Part shown: positions 8,213-17,704 of the stretch, one piece after another
How positions within the stretch are numbered: the first letter of the stretch is position 1
How the letters are laid out: the number at the start of each line of letters is the position of its first letter
From: JBFWVR01 sp050246635
GTDB lineage: Bacteria; Acidobacteriota; Vicinamibacteria; Vicinamibacterales; UBA2999
Length of the DNA: 64,000 bases
Reading direction: 5' to 3'
Assembly (NCBI GenBank): GCA_050246635.1
Contig: JBFWVR010000004.1
Coordinates: 248,001 to 312,000, forward strand
Translations under genes and position numbers: made by a program
The notes under the pieces: generated by a model
What the model was told of the DNA's origin: nothing
Databases searched by the model: none
Seen by the model: the letters and a program-made list of their open reading frames with translations, nothing else

Positions 8213-10651
8213 ATGAGCGATCTGCGCCTAGCGTTCCGGATGATGGGCAAGCAGCCCGGCATGGCGCTGCTCGCGGTCGTGGCCCTCGCCCTGGGCATCG
8301 GCCTGACGACGACGATGTTCAGCATCGTCAACGGGGCGGTGCTTCGGGGACTGCCCTTCCCCGAGGCGCACCGCATCCTCCACTTCGCGCCATTCGACAT
8401 CGCCGAGCAGGACGACGGGCCGATGGACGTCTGGACGTACGCCGAGTTCGAGCGGCGCCAGACCTCGTTCAGCTCGATTGCCGGGTTCTCCATCGCCACG
8501 GCCAATCTCGTGGGGCCGGCCGGTGTACCCGAGCGCTACATCGGCACGTTCGTGACGGCAAACACCTTCCGCCTCCTGCAGGTGCAGCCGCTCCTCGGCC
8601 GCGACTTCCGCGACGAGGAAAGCCAGCCGGGCGCCGAGCCGGTCGTGATCATCGGCTACCGCGTGTGGCAGGACCTCTTCGAGGGCGATCCCGACATCGT
8701 CGGCAAACCGGTCCGGATGAACGGCACCATCCGCACGGTCGTCGGCGTGATGCCGCAGGACTTCCTCTTCCCGGTACGCAACGACGTGTGGGCGCCGCTC
8801 ACGGTCACCACCGAACACCCCGCGGCGGCCGGCGGCCCGGGGCCGCCAGACGCGCCGGGGCGTCTCCAGGACAGCCCGGGCCTCGAGGTGATCGGCCGGC
8901 TGCGGGACGGCGTCACGCGCGCGCAGGCGTCGGCCGAGATGGCGACCATCTGGCACCAGCTCCAGCTCGAATTCCCCACGGAGTACGACGGCTACACCAC
9001 GGAAGTGAAGACGTACATCGAGGAGTTCATCGGCAGCGAGACCGTGAACGCGCTCTACACGATGCTGGCGGCGGTCTTCGGCGTGCTGATCATCGCCTGC
9101 GTGAACGTGGCGAACCTCGTCCTGGCGCGCGCGGCGGAGCGGGCGCGCGAGATTGCGGTGCGCACCGCCATCGGCGCCGGGCGATGGCGTGTGGTGCGGC
9201 AGATGCTGGTCGAGGTGCTGGTGCTCTCGGCCGTCGGGGCGGCCATCGGCGTGGGCATCGCCTCGGTCGGGATCGATCTCTTCAACCGCGCCATCGTCGA
9301 CACGAGCCCGCCGTTCTGGATCGACATCCGCATCGATGGCACGGTCCTGCTGTTCGTGACGCTTGCCACGGTGGTCGCCGCGCTCGCGGCCGGCATCGTC
9401 CCGGCGCTGCGGGCGTCGCGGGCTGACCTGATGCTCGTGATGAACGACGAGGGACGCGGCAACAGCAGCATGCGCATGGGACGGTTCAGCCGCGGTCTCG
9501 TCGTCGTGGAGATGGCGCTGTCGTTCGGGCTGCTGGTGGTGTCGGGCCTCGTGATCCAGAGCCTCGTGAACCTCGGCCGCGCCGACTTCGGCTTTGCCGC
9601 CGCGGACGTGTGGTCCGGCCGTGTGACGCTCTCCGCCGCGGATTATCCGGGTGAGGACGACCGCCGGCAGGTGGCCGACGCGATCCTCGCGCGCATGCGC
9701 GCGCTGCCCGGGGTCCGGAACGCCGCGGTGGCCACCGGCCTCCCGCTCGGCGGGCCCTACGCCTCGGTCCGGCTGCCGGGCCGGCAGTACGCCACGGAGC
9801 GCGATTACGAGCGCGCGCACAGCTTCACCGTGTCGGACGGCTATTTCGAGACGCTGCGCATCCCGGTCCGGGGCGGACGCTCGTTCGACAGCCGCGACAC
9901 CGCCACGGGCACCCCGACGGCAATCGTCAACGAGTCGTTCGCGAGGCAGTACTTCCCGGACGGCGCCATCGGCCGCCAGCTCGCGCTGGCGACGGGCGCC
10001 CACCAGGACTGGCGCACGATCGTGGGCATCGTGCCCGACCTCGGCGTGGGGCGCGGGCCCGGTGACACGGTGAGCGCGGCCATCTACCTGCCGATGGCGC
10101 AGGTCCCCGTGCAGGGGTTTGCGCTCGTGGCCGCAACCAGCGGTGCGCCGCTCGAGCTCACGGCGGCGGCGCGGGACGCCGTGCGCGCCGTCGATCCCAA
10201 CCTGCCGCTCTACGGCGTCACGACGGCGGCCGAGGCCATCGAGAGCTCGACATGGGCGTTCTGGGTGTTCGGGTCGCTCTTCCTCGCGTTCGGCGCTGCG
10301 GCGCTCGTCATGGCGACGGTCGGGCTCTACGGCGTGATGGCGTTCGCGGTGAGCCGGCGGACGCAGGAGATCGGCGTACGGATGGCGATGGGCGCGGGGG
10401 GCGCGGACGTCCTGCGGATGGTGTTGCGCCAGGGCGTCACGCAGGTGCTGATCGGGATCCTGCTCGGCGTGGGGCTCGCGGCGGCGTTGTCGAACGCGAT
10501 GTACGTGCTCTTCTTCGGCGTGACGCCGTTCGATCCAGTCACTTTCGTGGGCGTCGGTGCCGTGCTGGCAGCCACGGGCATCGCGGCCTGCCTGGTGCCG
10601 GCGCTGCGGGCGGCGCGCACGGATCCGATGACGGCCCTGCGGTATCAGTAG
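8213..10651 (+). CDS. ADOP-type orphan permease (MacB/FtsX family)
   Basis: 812 residues with duplicated MacB/FtsX architecture. One N-terminal helix (about 14-36; LLAVVALALGIGLTTTMFSIVN) is followed by a periplasmic MacB core domain, three helices (about 280-410), a second periplasmic core and three C-terminal helices (about 680-800). This is the layout of the Acidobacterial duplicated orphan permeases (TIGR03434), which occur in many copies per genome without a neighbouring ATPase. None is present here either. The start follows from the conserved N-terminus. Substrate unknown; MacB-type permeases are mechanotransmitters for lipoprotein, toxin or peptide export, but that role is not shown for ADOPs. 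A second copy of identical length is at 50427. Confidence 0.93.
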   Translation: MSDLRLAFRMMGKQPGMALLAVVALALGIGLTTTMFSIVNGAVLRGLPFPEAHRILHFAPFDIAEQDDGPMDVWTYAEFERRQTSFSSIAGFSIATANLVGPAGVPERYIGTFVTANTFRLLQVQPLLGRDFRDEESQPGAEPVVIIGYRVWQDLFEGDPDIVGKPVRMNGTIRTVVGVMPQDFLFPVRNDVWAPLTVTTEHPAAAGGPGPPDAPGRLQDSPGLEVIGRLRDGVTRAQASAEMATIWHQLQLEFPTEYDGYTTEVKTYIEEFIGSETVNALYTMLAAVFGVLIIACVNVANLVLARAAERAREIAVRTAIGAGRWRVVRQMLVEVLVLSAVGAAIGVGIASVGIDLFNRAIVDTSPPFWIDIRIDGTVLLFVTLATVVAALAAGIVPALRASRADLMLVMNDEGRGNSSMRMGRFSRGLVVVEMALSFGLLVVSGLVIQSLVNLGRADFGFAAADVWSGRVTLSAADYPGEDDRRQVADAILARMRALPGVRNAAVATGLPLGGPYASVRLPGRQYATERDYERAHSFTVSDGYFETLRIPVRGGRSFDSRDTATGTPTAIVNESFARQYFPDGAIGRQLALATGAHQDWRTIVGIVPDLGVGRGPGDTVSAAIYLPMAQVPVQGFALVAATSGAPLELTAAARDAVRAVDPNLPLYGVTTAAEAIESSTWAFWVFGSLFLAFGAAALVMATVGLYGVMAFAVSRRTQEIGVRMAMGAGGADVLRMVLRQGVTQVLIGILLGVGLAAALSNAMYVLFFGVTPFDPVTFVGVGAVLAATGIAACLVPALRAARTDPMTALRYQ

Positions 10652-10677
10652 CGTAGCGCTCCAGCCGCGTAATGCGG

Positions 10678-10765
10678 ACACGGAGACACGGAGACACGGA
10701 GGCACGGAGACACGGAGACACGGGGGCACGGAGGCACGGAGGCACGGGGGCACGGGGGCACGGGG
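10678..10765. repeat. 8-bp tandem repeat RCACGGRG, 11 units
   Basis: Eleven contiguous 8-base units run without any change of period from 10678 to 10765. The first ones read ACACGGAG and the last GCACGGGG. The array begins 26 bp after the ADOP stop codon. Related CACGGAG words occur at 29.2, 42.0 and 49.9-50.1 kb. Confidence 0.92.
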
Positions 10766-10790
10766 GCTGCGGCTCCGACGACGGCGTGGA

Positions 10791-10879
10791 TCGAAATGGG
10801 GACAGTCCCCATTCTCCGGGACTGACGCTGAGAGAATGGGGACAGTCCCCATTTCGACCATGGGGACAGTCTCCCATTT
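10791..10879. repeat. BIME-like cluster of three ATGGGGACAGTCCCCAT palindromes
   Basis: Three copies of a 17-18-base palindrome lie at 10796-10812, 10836-10852 and 10860-10877. The first two with their flanks (10791-10816 and 10832-10857) form a perfect 26-bp inverted repeat around a 15-base spacer, so each arm is itself a palindrome. That is the arrangement of a bacterial interspersed mosaic element. It precedes the gene at 10923 and may influence the end or stability of transcripts. Confidence 0.85.
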
Positions 10880-10922
10880 CGACCCATTTCGACTGGCGCG
10901 CCGGGCGCGGTAATATCGGGCC

Positions 10923-11612
10923 GTGAAGAAGCTGTTTGCCGGGTGCCTCGTCGTGGCCGCCCTGCTGGGCGCCGGGCTGGCCGTGGCGGGCTACTTTGCC
11001 TGGCGCGCGGCGCGGCCGGCTCTGGAAGGCGCGCGCGCCTATCTCGACAGCCTCTCGTCCTTCACCGAGCTGCCCGAGCTCGAAGCGCGCGTCGCGCGCA
11101 CCGATCCCTACGAGCCTCCCGCCACCGGCGAGCTCTCGCCGCAGCAGGTCGAGCGGTTCGCCCGCGTCCAGGCGAAGGTGCGGTCGACCCTTGGCGCCCG
11201 CGTGGACGAGATCGAGGCCAAGTACCAGCACCTCAAGCTGAACCGCCGCGAGGGGGAGATCCCGCCGTTGCGCGACGCGATCAGCGCCCTCGGCGAGCTG
11301 GGCCGCGTGATTCTCGATGGCCGGCGGGCGCAGGTCGACGCGCTCAACGCCGAGGGGTTCTCGCGCGCGGAGTACGAGTGGGTACGGCTCAGGGTCTTCC
11401 AGGCGGCGGGCTACGAGCTCGCGGGCGGGCTGGACCTGGCGTCGCTGTCGAGCCGTGTGCGTGACGGTCTGGACGGCGCGGGCTTCGAGGCACCGGACGT
11501 GCGCCTGCCGAACGTCACCCTGCCCGACGTGCCGGAACAGAACCGGCGCCTCGTGCGGCCGCTGGCGTCGGAGGTCGGCACCTGGTTGCCGATGGCATTC
11601 TTCGGGCTCTGA
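10923..11612 (+). CDS. hypothetical membrane-anchored protein
   Basis: 229 residues from a GTG start. One N-terminal hydrophobic segment (about 5-27; a signal anchor or signal peptide) is followed by a charged, mostly helical domain with heptad-like stretches, such as FARVQAKVRSTLGARVDEIE and LRDAISALGELGRVILDG. The C-terminal end has short repeated phrases ending in DV (EAPDVRLPNVTLPDVPEQN). I do not recognise the family. It is probably held on the outer face of the inner membrane or secreted. It precedes a PAS-rich hybrid kinase on the same strand by 91 bp; there is no clear functional link. Confidence 0.75.
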   Translation: MKKLFAGCLVVAALLGAGLAVAGYFAWRAARPALEGARAYLDSLSSFTELPELEARVARTDPYEPPATGELSPQQVERFARVQAKVRSTLGARVDEIEAKYQHLKLNRREGEIPPLRDAISALGELGRVILDGRRAQVDALNAEGFSRAEYEWVRLRVFQAAGYELAGGLDLASLSSRVRDGLDGAGFEAPDVRLPNVTLPDVPEQNRRLVRPLASEVGTWLPMAFFGL

Positions 11613-11703
11613 ACCGCCAGGGCGGGCGCGCCCCCCGACCGCCAGCTCAAGTCCGGTGCTTCGCCGCCGATTGCACGGAGGACGCGCCGGTCTCGCGCAG
11701 AAG

Positions 11704-14700
11704 ATGCAGTACCCCGTCCCCGTCCCCGATGCGCGCCTCACGGCGCTGCTCTCGATGCCTCACGTGATCGTGGCGGTCACCGACCGCGACGGTCGCATCC
11801 GGCACGCGAACGCGGCGGCGTCGGCTGCCGCCGGCCTGCCGGCCGCGGAGCTTCCTGGCTCGCACGTGCGCGCGCTCATCCACGAGGACCATCACCCCGA
11901 GTGGCTGGCCTGGCTCGATGGCCTCCGCCGCATGGGGGTGCAGCCCGGGCACCTGGAAGTCCGGGCCGCGGCAGGCGCGGCCCGGTGGGTGTCGTGGAGC
12001 AGTGCCGCCGACCCGTCGCACGGCGAGCTGCTCCTCTTCGGCAAGGACGTCACGGCCCGACGCCGGGCCGAGCAGGCCCGGGACGCCTCGGAACGGCGCC
12101 TCGAGCACCTCGCCGCACAGGTCCCCGGGTGCATCTACGAGTACCGCATCGCGCCGGACGGCACATCACGCTTCACGTACGTGAGCGACGGCATCCGCTC
12201 GCTGCTCGGGATCACCCCCCAGGCCCTCTGCGCGGATGTCGACGTGGTGCGGTCGATCATCCTGCCCGAGGATCACGAGGGCATGCTCGCGTCGATCCGT
12301 GACTCGGCGCTCACGCTGACCGAGTGGCAGCACGAGTTCCGCGTGCGGCGCCCGGACGGCGAGCTGCGGGTGATTCGTGGGCAGTCGCGCCCGCACCGGC
12401 TGCCGGACGGCACCGTCGTCAAATACGGGCAGCTCACCGACGTCACCGACCTCCGCCGGGCGGTGCGGCTGCTCGACGAGACCCAGCAGAGCGCCAGCGT
12501 CGGCGGCTGGGAGGCCGACATGGCGACGGGGCGGCTGTACTGGACCCGCGAGATGCACCGGCTGTTCGAACGCGCGCCTGGCGAGCCGTCGCTGCTCGAG
12601 GACGCGCTGGCGCTGCTGGGGCCCGACAACGCCGTGCGCCTGCGGCCGCGGCTGGCGGCCGGCGAGGAGCTGGACGAGGAGCTCCTCGTGCCGCTGCCGT
12701 CGGGTGCCACGCGGTGGATCCGCCTGAAGACCCGATCGGAATGGGCCGGTGGGCGCCTGGTGCGCACCTACGGGTCCGCGCAGGACATCACCGCCCTGAA
12801 GGCCTCGGAGATCGCGCTCCGCGCGAGCGAGGGCCGGCTCCGTGCGCTGACCGACCAGATGCCGGGCGTGCTCTACGAGTTCTACCGCACCTCCGACGGC
12901 CGCAACGGCTTCACCTACCTGAGCGAGGGCTGCGCGGCCCTCTTCGGCGTCGACGCCGCCGACGGCGTCGCGGACGGCGCCCGCATGTGGGCCGCGATCG
13001 TCCCGGAGGACGTGGCCCTCGTCGCGAGCACCACCGAGGCCTCGGCCGCCTCGCTCGCGCCGTGGGTGCACGAGTTCCGCGTCCGTCGGGCGCCGAACGA
13101 CATCCGGCACCTTCGCGGGCACTCGGTCCCGCGCCGGCAGGCCGATGGGACCATCGTCTGGACCGGCGTGTTCTCCGACGTGACCGACGAAGAGCGCATG
13201 GCGCGGCTCCTCGAGCAGACGCAGGCGGCCACCGGTGTCGGCGGGTGGGAGGTGGAGCTGCCGTCCCTGCGGATGCACTGGACCGACGAGACGTTCCGGA
13301 TCCACGAACGGCCCATCGGCACGCCGCTGTCGGTCAACGCCGGCATCGAGCACTACGGGCCCGAGGCGCGGCCGGTGATCACCACGGCGCTCTCGCGCGC
13401 GATCGACACCGGCGAGGGCTGGGATCTCGAGCTGCCGTTCGTCACGGCCACCGGGGGCGCCCGCTGGGTGCGGACCACCGGGAAAGCGCACGTGCGTGAC
13501 GGGCGGGTGGTCGGCATCTACGGCTCGCTCCAGGACATCACCGACGCGAAGCACAAGGAGCAGGAGCTCGTCGCCGCGCGGGAGGCCGCGCTCGAGGCGT
13601 CGCGCGCGAAGTCGCGATTCCTCGCGAACATGAGCCACGAGATTCGCACGCCGATGAACGGCGTGCTCGGGATGGCCGCCCTGGGCCTCGAGTTGCACCC
13701 CGGCGACGAGCTGCGCGAGTGCCTGCAGGTGATCTACGACTCCGGTCACCACCTGCTCGGGATCCTCAACGACGTGCTCGACCTGGCCAAGGTCGAGGCC
13801 CGCCGGATTGACATCGAGCAGCGGCCGTTCGACCTGGCCGCGCTGGTGCATGACGTCGCCCGCCCGTTCGCGGCCAGGGCGCAGCACGACGGCCTTCGGC
13901 TCGACGTCTCGGTCGCCTCCGTGGTGCCACGCGTGATGGGCGACAGCCTGCGGGTGGCCCAGGTGCTGCGCAACCTGCTCGCGAACGCCATGAAGTTCAC
14001 CGCGGCCGGGACGGTGACGGTGCGTGTCGCCGCCGATGCCGAGGGGCACACGACGATGACGGTGGCCGACACCGGCCCGGGCATCCCGGCCGACCGGATC
14101 GAGCAGCTGTTCCAGCCCTTCACCCAGGCGGACGAGTCCACCTCGCGCCAGTTCGGCGGCACGGGGCTGGGGCTGGCCATCGCCCGCGAGCTCGTCCAGC
14201 TCATGGGCGGCCAGATCGACGTCGAGAGCCGGATCGGCGAGGGGGCCACCTTCCGCGTCCGGCTGCTGCTGCCGCCGGCCGCCGCTGACGAGGGGCCGCT
14301 GACCGCTGCCGCGCAGGCCGGCCGCTGGCCGGTCTTGCGGCTGCGTGTGCTCGTGGCCGAGGACAACGTCGTCAACGCGCGCGTCGTGCTCCTGATGCTG
14401 TCGCGGCTCGGGTGCCACACGACGATGGCAACCAACGGGTTCCAGGCGCTCGAGGCCATTGGCGGCGGACGGTTCGACGTCGCCGTGCTCGACCTGGACA
14501 TGCCGGGCCTGGGCGGTCTCGACGTCGCGCGACGGGCCCGGGCGGCCGAGCCGCCTGGCCACCACCTGCCGATCATCGCCCTGACGGCCGACGCGATGAA
14601 GGGCACGGCCGACAGCTGCCGGGCCGCCGGGATGGATGGCTACCTGACGAAGCCGATCAGCCTCGAGGCTCTGGCGGTCGAGCTGCAGCGGGTGTGTCCC

Positions 14701-14718
14701 CTGCCCGTGCCTCGGTAG
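11704..14718 (+). CDS. PAS-rich hybrid histidine kinase
   Basis: 1004 residues, soluble, with no transmembrane helix. About five consecutive PAS/PAC-type sensory units cover residues 10-620; repeated phrases such as LAAQVPGCIYEYR / DQMPGVLYEFYR and GGWEADMATGRLYWTREM / GGWEVELPSLRMHWTDET show internal duplication in pairs. Next come HisKA with His645 (NMSHEIRTPMNG), the ATPase domain (NAMKF, DTGPGIP, GGTGLGLAI) and a C-terminal receiver with phospho-acceptor Asp930 (LDLDMPG). The start at ATG 11704 is the first in-frame start after the preceding gene, but its ribosome site is weak. No Hpt or output-domain gene is adjacent. A paralogue follows 57 bp downstream. Confidence 0.9.
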   Translation: MQYPVPVPDARLTALLSMPHVIVAVTDRDGRIRHANAAASAAAGLPAAELPGSHVRALIHEDHHPEWLAWLDGLRRMGVQPGHLEVRAAAGAARWVSWSSAADPSHGELLLFGKDVTARRRAEQARDASERRLEHLAAQVPGCIYEYRIAPDGTSRFTYVSDGIRSLLGITPQALCADVDVVRSIILPEDHEGMLASIRDSALTLTEWQHEFRVRRPDGELRVIRGQSRPHRLPDGTVVKYGQLTDVTDLRRAVRLLDETQQSASVGGWEADMATGRLYWTREMHRLFERAPGEPSLLEDALALLGPDNAVRLRPRLAAGEELDEELLVPLPSGATRWIRLKTRSEWAGGRLVRTYGSAQDITALKASEIALRASEGRLRALTDQMPGVLYEFYRTSDGRNGFTYLSEGCAALFGVDAADGVADGARMWAAIVPEDVALVASTTEASAASLAPWVHEFRVRRAPNDIRHLRGHSVPRRQADGTIVWTGVFSDVTDEERMARLLEQTQAATGVGGWEVELPSLRMHWTDETFRIHERPIGTPLSVNAGIEHYGPEARPVITTALSRAIDTGEGWDLELPFVTATGGARWVRTTGKAHVRDGRVVGIYGSLQDITDAKHKEQELVAAREAALEASRAKSRFLANMSHEIRTPMNGVLGMAALGLELHPGDELRECLQVIYDSGHHLLGILNDVLDLAKVEARRIDIEQRPFDLAALVHDVARPFAARAQHDGLRLDVSVASVVPRVMGDSLRVAQVLRNLLANAMKFTAAGTVTVRVAADAEGHTTMTVADTGPGIPADRIEQLFQPFTQADESTSRQFGGTGLGLAIARELVQLMGGQIDVESRIGEGATFRVRLLLPPAAADEGPLTAAAQAGRWPVLRLRVLVAEDNVVNARVVLLMLSRLGCHTTMATNGFQALEAIGGGRFDVAVLDLDMPGLGGLDVARRARAAEPPGHHLPIIALTADAMKGTADSCRAAGMDGYLTKPISLEALAVELQRVCPLPVPR

Positions 14719-14775
14719 CCCTGCTCAAGAATCCGATCCCGCCTGCCGATTATCCGTGGAGCCGAAGGTCTACCC

Positions 14776-17145
14776 GTGCCCAGGACATCGACAGCGACCC
14801 GATCGTCGACCCCGTTGGCTGCTGACGCGGCCCTCGCGGCCGTCACCGCGCTCGACGCGGCGGTGTGCACGCTTACGCTGGACTTCCGGACGATCTACGC
14901 CAGCGAGGGATTCCGGGCGCTGACCGGCCTGGCGCCGGAAGCCTTCCAGGCCGACGACCAGCTGTTCTTCAAGCACATCCACCCGGACGACCTGGAGGTC
15001 GTGCAGCAGGCCGCCAGCCAGCTGGCCGACGAGGGACAGGTCGAGCAGGAGTACCGGTTCATCCGGCCCGACGGCCGCGTCTGCTGGCTGCACTCGCGGC
15101 TGCGACTGCGGCTCGACGAGACGCTCGAGCCGCTCTGCATCGACGGCTTCACGATCGACGTCACTTCCCGCCGACTGCTGGGCGATCAGCTGCGTGCGGC
15201 GCTGAACGAGGCCGACCAGTTCCGGCGCGTCTTCGAGATGGGGAACGTCCTGGCGGCGATTGCCGACTTCGACGGGACGTTCCAGGTGCTCAGCCCCGGC
15301 TGGCGCGCGGTCATGGGCTACCTGCCCTCGTCGCTCGTCGGCCGGCCGTTCCTCGAGCTGGTGCATCCCGAGGATCTCGATCGCACCGCGCAGGAGGTGT
15401 TGAAGCTCCTGGCGACGGGCGTCGAGACGAGCGGGTTCGAGGTGCGCTTCCGGTGCCACGACGGCTCGTACCGCTGGCTGCTCTGGAACATCACGTCGGA
15501 CCTGGAGGCGCGCCGGCTCTACGGCGTGGCGCAGGACGTGACCGAGCGCCGCATCATGGAGGAGGCCCTTCGCAGCAGCGAGGAGCGGCTCCGGATGCTG
15601 GCGGCACAGGTGCCGGGCTGCATCTACCAGTTCCGCCTGTGGGCAAGCGGCCGGCGCGAGTTCACCTACATCAGCGAGGGGGTGTCGGCGCTCTTCGGCG
15701 TGCTGCCGGAGGACGTCTATGCCCAGCAGGACCTGCCGTGGTCGATGGTGGCGGCCGACGAGCTCGACCGGCTCTGGGCGAGCCTCGACGAGTCGGCGGC
15801 GACCGGCGAGCCCTGGGTGCTCGACTTCGGCGTCGAGCTGGGCGGTGGCGGCCGGAAGATCGTGCACGGCCACGCGCACCCGAGCGCGCTGCCGGACGGC
15901 AGCATCCTGTGGTCGGGCCTGCTGACGGACATCACGGCGCAGCGCCGGCAGGAGGAGGAGCTCATCCGGACGCGCGAGGCGGCGCTCGAGGCGTCCCGCG
16001 AGAAGTCCCGCTTCCTCGCGAACATGAGCCACGAGATCCGCACGCCGATGAACGGCATCCTCGGCATGACCGCGCTCGCCCTCGGAACGACGCTCACCCC
16101 CGAGCAGCGGGAGTACCTCGAGGCGGTGAACCAGTCCGGCGAGTCGCTGCTCGCAATCATCAACGACATCCTCGACATCTCGAAGATCGAGGCGCGCCGC
16201 ATGGCGATCGAGTCGCTGCCGTTCACGCTGCAGCGGGTGGTGGACGAGGCCGTGTCCAGCAACCGGCCGCGCGCACGGGAGAAGGGGCTGCGGCTCGACG
16301 TGACGGTCGCACCAGGCATCCCGCGACACGTGGTGGGCGACCCGCTGCGCATCGGGCAGGTGCTCCGCAACCTGCTGTCGAATGCCGTCAAGTTCACCGA
16401 GCACGGCCACGTCGCGTTGACGATCACGCCGGGCGAGACGTCGCCGTCGGTGCGCTTCAGCGTGGCCGACACGGGTCCCGGCATCCCGGACGCGCAGCAG
16501 CAGCACATCTTCGAGGCCTTCCGCCAGGCCGACGGCTCGACGACCCGCCGTTACGGCGGCACCGGCCTGGGGCTCAGCATCTCGCGCGAGCTGGCGCAGT
16601 TGATGGGCGGGCGGCTGTGGCTCGAAAGCCGGCCAGGCGCCGGCAGCACGTTCCACTGCGAGCTGCCACTCGCGCAGGCGGCCGACGATGCGGCGACGGC
16701 GGCGGCGCTGGCGAGGCTGGAGGCGGGACCGGCGTCGAGCGATGCCCTGGGGCTGCACGTGCTGCTCGCCGAGGACAACCCGATCAACGCACGTGTCGCC
16801 TCGCGCATGCTCCAGCGCCTCGGGTGCACCGTCGACACCGCCGACACCGGTTCCCGCGTGCTGGCGGCCCTCGATCATGGGACCTTCGACCTCGTTCTCA
16901 TGGACGTGCAGATGCCCGACATGGACGGGCTCGAGATCACGCGCCTGGTGCGGGCACGCGAGATGGCAGCGGCCTCAGCGCGCCTGCCGATCATCGCGTT
17001 GACGGCCAACGCCATGAAGGGCGACGAGGATCGCTGCTACGCCGTCGGCATGGACGGCTATCTCTCGAAGCCCATCGCGATGGGTGCCCTCGCGCGCGAG
17101 ATGCAGCGCGTCATCGCCTCCCGGGCGGCCGTGGTCGGGGAGTAG
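14776..17145 (+). CDS. PAS-containing hybrid histidine kinase (paralogue of the preceding gene)
   Basis: 789 residues from a GTG start, soluble. Three PAS/PAC units span about 20-400, followed by HisKA with His419 (NMSHEIRTPMNG), the ATPase domain (NAVKF, DTGPGIP, GGTGLGLSI) and a C-terminal receiver with Asp710 (LMDVQMPDMDG). The third PAS unit (LAAQVPGCIYQFR...FTYISEG) and the whole kinase-receiver core are close to the upstream gene, so the two arose by duplication with loss or gain of PAS units. As in the upstream gene, the receiver is the last domain, implying a phosphorelay to a separate Hpt protein. The signal is unknown; cytoplasmic redox, light or small ligands are all possible for PAS. 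Confidence 0.9.
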   Translation: MPRTSTATRSSTPLAADAALAAVTALDAAVCTLTLDFRTIYASEGFRALTGLAPEAFQADDQLFFKHIHPDDLEVVQQAASQLADEGQVEQEYRFIRPDGRVCWLHSRLRLRLDETLEPLCIDGFTIDVTSRRLLGDQLRAALNEADQFRRVFEMGNVLAAIADFDGTFQVLSPGWRAVMGYLPSSLVGRPFLELVHPEDLDRTAQEVLKLLATGVETSGFEVRFRCHDGSYRWLLWNITSDLEARRLYGVAQDVTERRIMEEALRSSEERLRMLAAQVPGCIYQFRLWASGRREFTYISEGVSALFGVLPEDVYAQQDLPWSMVAADELDRLWASLDESAATGEPWVLDFGVELGGGGRKIVHGHAHPSALPDGSILWSGLLTDITAQRRQEEELIRTREAALEASREKSRFLANMSHEIRTPMNGILGMTALALGTTLTPEQREYLEAVNQSGESLLAIINDILDISKIEARRMAIESLPFTLQRVVDEAVSSNRPRAREKGLRLDVTVAPGIPRHVVGDPLRIGQVLRNLLSNAVKFTEHGHVALTITPGETSPSVRFSVADTGPGIPDAQQQHIFEAFRQADGSTTRRYGGTGLGLSISRELAQLMGGRLWLESRPGAGSTFHCELPLAQAADDAATAAALARLEAGPASSDALGLHVLLAEDNPINARVASRMLQRLGCTVDTADTGSRVLAALDHGTFDLVLMDVQMPDMDGLEITRLVRAREMAAASARLPIIALTANAMKGDEDRCYAVGMDGYLSKPIAMGALAREMQRVIASRAAVVGE

Positions 17146-17172
17146 CTGTCGGCGTCGATTGCACGGAACGGC

Positions 17173-17480
17173 TATCCACGGATTACACGGATTACACGGA
17201 TAGGCCAGCTACGGAGCGAGGCCGTCCCACCCGAAGGCTGGCCCGGTCCTTCCCCGTTGATGCCTGGCGTGAGCGACGTTGCGGCTTCGAGGGCGCGGGC
17301 TGCGTATCCACGGATTGCACGGATTACACGGATAGGCCAGGTACGGATCCGGGCCGATCGACGCGACGGGTGAATCGATCGCTCACCCCTTGATGCTCCG
17401 TGCAGTCCGTGTAATCCGTGTAATCCGTGGCCCCCCCCTTTCTGCCTTCTGCCTTCTTACTTCTTACTTCCTCCTTTCTC
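17173..17480. repeat. CACGGATTA 9-bp repeats and a CTTCTGCC-type pyrimidine tract in a 559-bp intergenic space
   Basis: The space 17146-17704 holds no gene. Near-identical ~40-bp segments (TATCCACGGATTACACGGAT...AGGCCAG) occur as direct copies at about 17174-17213 and 17307-17346. An inverted copy lies at 17400-17430 (TCCGTGTAATCCGTGTAATC), so the region could fold into a long hairpin. A run of TTCTGCCTTCTGCCTTCTTAC follows (17446-17480), matching part of the element at 33.7 kb. A small hairpin GGTCGCG-CTT-CGCGACC sits near 17550. The last ~30 bp include the receptor ribosome site. Confidence 0.7.
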
Positions 17481-17704
17481 CTTTTCTCTCTCCCTGTCAC
17501 ACCTCCGTCGCGCCGATTTCACGCGGCGATCAAGCTCGGCTGTTAGCGTCGAGGGCGGTCGCGCTTCGCGACCACCGAGCGGTCGGCCGGGGCGCTGCCA
17601 CGCGCATGACTGGGGTGCCCTGGAGGCCGCTCGTCTTGCGCGGCGCGCATGTACGACCCGGTTCGGCACGCCCCACAGCAGCTTTGCGGGAGAGAGAAGA
17701 CATC

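Noticed and set aside
8213..10651. Macrolide export protein MacB
   Set aside because: There is no ATPase domain and the permease core is duplicated; it fits the orphan ADOP class.
8228..10861. 877-residue open frame antisense to the first ADOP permease
   Set aside because: It is a GC-driven shadow; its N-terminus is made of the 8-bp repeat.
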